Source: Gammaproteobacteria bacterium | GTDB lineage: Bacteria > Pseudomonadota > Gammaproteobacteria > Ga0077536 | Assembly: GCA_030429865.1 (NCBI GenBank) | Contig: JAUIFX010000015.1 | Coordinates: 1 to 41,106 of the forward strand | Length of the DNA: 41,106 bases | Direction: 5' to 3' | Shown here: positions 40,265-41,106 of the stretch, in pieces | Layout of the letters: each line of letters opens with the position of its first letter | Position numbering within the stretch: the first letter of the stretch is position 1 | Program-made: the position numbers and the translations under genes | The notes under the pieces: generated by a model | What the model saw: the letters and a program-made list of their open reading frames with translations, nothing else | What the model was told of the DNA's origin: nothing | Database searches by the model: none

Positions 40265-40293
40265 GACAAGCCCCGCACGGGGCGGGGCTTGTC
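40265..40293 (-). terminator. Rho-independent terminator after the PhoX-like gene
   Basis: Perfect 12-bp stem GACAAGCCCCGC / GCGGGGCTTGTC with a 5-base loop. On the minus strand it is followed by TTAT, a weak T run. It lies 48 bases past the stop of the PhoX-like gene. Confidence 0.6.
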
Positions 40294-40340
40294 CGAGTCC
40301 ATCCGGCACGGGCGGCGAGCCCGTCCGTGCCCGCAGACGC

Positions 40341-41106
40341 TTACGGGTTGACCGGCGCGAGCTGGTCGTTCTTCTCGAGCTGACGCACGAAGTTGAAGTC
40401 GTTCGCCGTCGAGCAGGCGCGCACCCAGCGGCGGCTCTGCTTGTCGAAGGACATCCACTGGCTGCGCGGGCCGTCACAAGTCGGCGGCACGACGGTGGCC
40501 AGGTCGAACTCCCATACGGCGTCGCCGAAGCCGTTCGGCACGTTGGACAGGTTGGTGCTGTCCGGATGCTGCACGGCGACGACGAACTTGTTCGGTTCGG
40601 CCGGGTTGAAGACCATGCCGGTCGCCTCGGAGCCGTCGACCTGGATGCTCAGGAAGTGGTCGAGCGACTCGGCCACGCCGTCGTTGTCCATGTCACGCGC
40701 GAACCAGATGTCGCCGCCCACGCTGCTGCCATTCGGCGCATCTTCGATGACGTAGACGTTGCCGAGCGCGTCGATGGCGAGGTTGTCGGGCGAGTTCAGC
40801 GTTGCTGTGGTCGGCAGGAAGCCGACGTTCTTCGGCGTGTTGGCCTCGCTGACGAATTCACGCACCATCGCGCTCTGGCCGCCGGTCAGCTCGATCGAGA
40901 TGACGGCGTTCTCGGAAGTCGTGGTGACGTAGAGGATCTCGTTGCCGTTCGGCAACATGCCGACCGCCATGTCCTCGGGCCGGCCGTAAGGCGTGCCACC
41001 GGCTTCGTCGGCCGCGCCGCGACCGCCGCGGGTCTCGGGCACGGTGTTGGGGTCGGAGGTCGGTGCCGCGTTGACCGCGACGTCGAGGTTGGCGCGGGAG
41101 GTGACT
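40341..41106 (-). CDS. Partial PhoX-like (DUF839) secreted protein, C-terminal part
   Basis: The frame is open from the right edge to a stop at 40341, giving about 254 residues of the C-terminal part. GTPYGRPEDMAVGMLPNGNEILYVTTTSENAVISIEL, SPDNLAIDALGNVYVIEDAPNGS and DIWFARDMDNDGVAESLDHFLSI are strand repeats of a beta-propeller of the DUF839/PhoX type, with DxDxDG-like calcium-loop residues. PhoX is a calcium- and iron-dependent alkaline phosphatase exported by Tat; the N-terminal metal-binding part is outside the window, so phosphatase activity cannot be judged. Confidence 0.7.
   Translation of the reverse strand, partial: VTSRANLDVAVNAAPTSDPNTVPETRGGRGAADEAGGTPYGRPEDMAVGMLPNGNEILYVTTTSENAVISIELTGGQSAMVREFVSEANTPKNVGFLPTTATLNSPDNLAIDALGNVYVIEDAPNGSSVGGDIWFARDMDNDGVAESLDHFLSIQVDGSEATGMVFNPAEPNKFVVAVQHPDSTNLSNVPNGFGDAVWEFDLATVVPPTCDGPRSQWMSFDKQSRRWVRACSTANDFNFVRQLEKNDQLAPVNP

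Noticed and set aside
1-41106. tRNA or rRNA genes, insertion sequences, prophage or attachment sites
   Set aside because: No T-arm-like motifs with a matching acceptor stem, no rRNA-like segments, no transposase or integrase and no flanking repeats were seen by eye.

Overview
The window is a G+C-rich, densely packed bacterial chromosomal segment with about 36 protein genes and no rRNA, tRNA, phage, transposase or CRISPR that I could recognise. The gene content suggests a gammaproteobacterium: the first gene starts like CysB, and the window also has a DUF465/YdcH-like protein, a UspB-like protein, an Lrp next to leuA, FNR/ANR-type boxes and proteins with VPLPA-type C-terminal sorting tails. 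Both ends cut through genes. The left end may be a chimeric junction.

Layout. 1-2268: partial CysB/HEAT chimera, DUF465 protein, dihydropteroate-synthase-like protein. 2297-5766 (minus): O-antigen-ligase-like membrane protein, alpha/beta hydrolase and a MetY-type sulfhydrylase; metY has a long leader ending in a strong terminator 51 bases before its start codon. 6138-10671: GlxA/AraC regulator divergent from a ketosynthase and hotdog thioesterase pair, then a CWC Cys-rich protein and a degenerate glutamine amidotransferase. 10681-11003: a non-coding array of about a dozen copies of a short motif centred on AGGATTGA. 11248-20113: eight tightly spaced plus-strand genes that look like one operon. 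20247-23896: orphan LuxR-type response regulator, methyltransferase, luciferase-like oxidoreductase, secreted protein. 23996-28136: low-oxygen/stress cluster (Hsp20, two CBS proteins, UspA, HemN-like protein). 28342-33042: VPLPA-tailed protein, leuA, lrp, SlyD-like isomerase, membrane protein. 33134-38254: HAD phosphatase, flavin monooxygenase, UspB-like protein, NYN/OST-HTH protein, EthD protein, small CDF-type transporter. 38447-41106: sorted secreted protein, di-haem cytochrome c peroxidase, partial PhoX-like protein.

The main candidate for an undescribed system is the 8.9-kb operon at 11248-20113. It encodes an outer-membrane-type lipoprotein, a membrane-anchored TPR protein, a membrane-anchored PEGA-repeat protein with a formylglycine-generating-enzyme-like domain that lacks the catalytic cysteines, a small exported protein, a MotA/TolQ/ExbB-type proton channel, an actin/Hsp70-fold protein with an FHA-like tail, and two consecutive TolR/MotB-topology proteins whose periplasmic ends are von Willebrand A domains. 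I infer a proton-driven, envelope-spanning machine in which VWA domains replace the usual TolR/MotB peptidoglycan-facing domain. Its function is unknown.

A second theme is oxygen control. FNR/ANR-like boxes lie upstream of uspA, the HemN-like gene and cytochrome c peroxidase. The first two have identical box-to-minus-10 geometry, as expected of class II FNR promoters.
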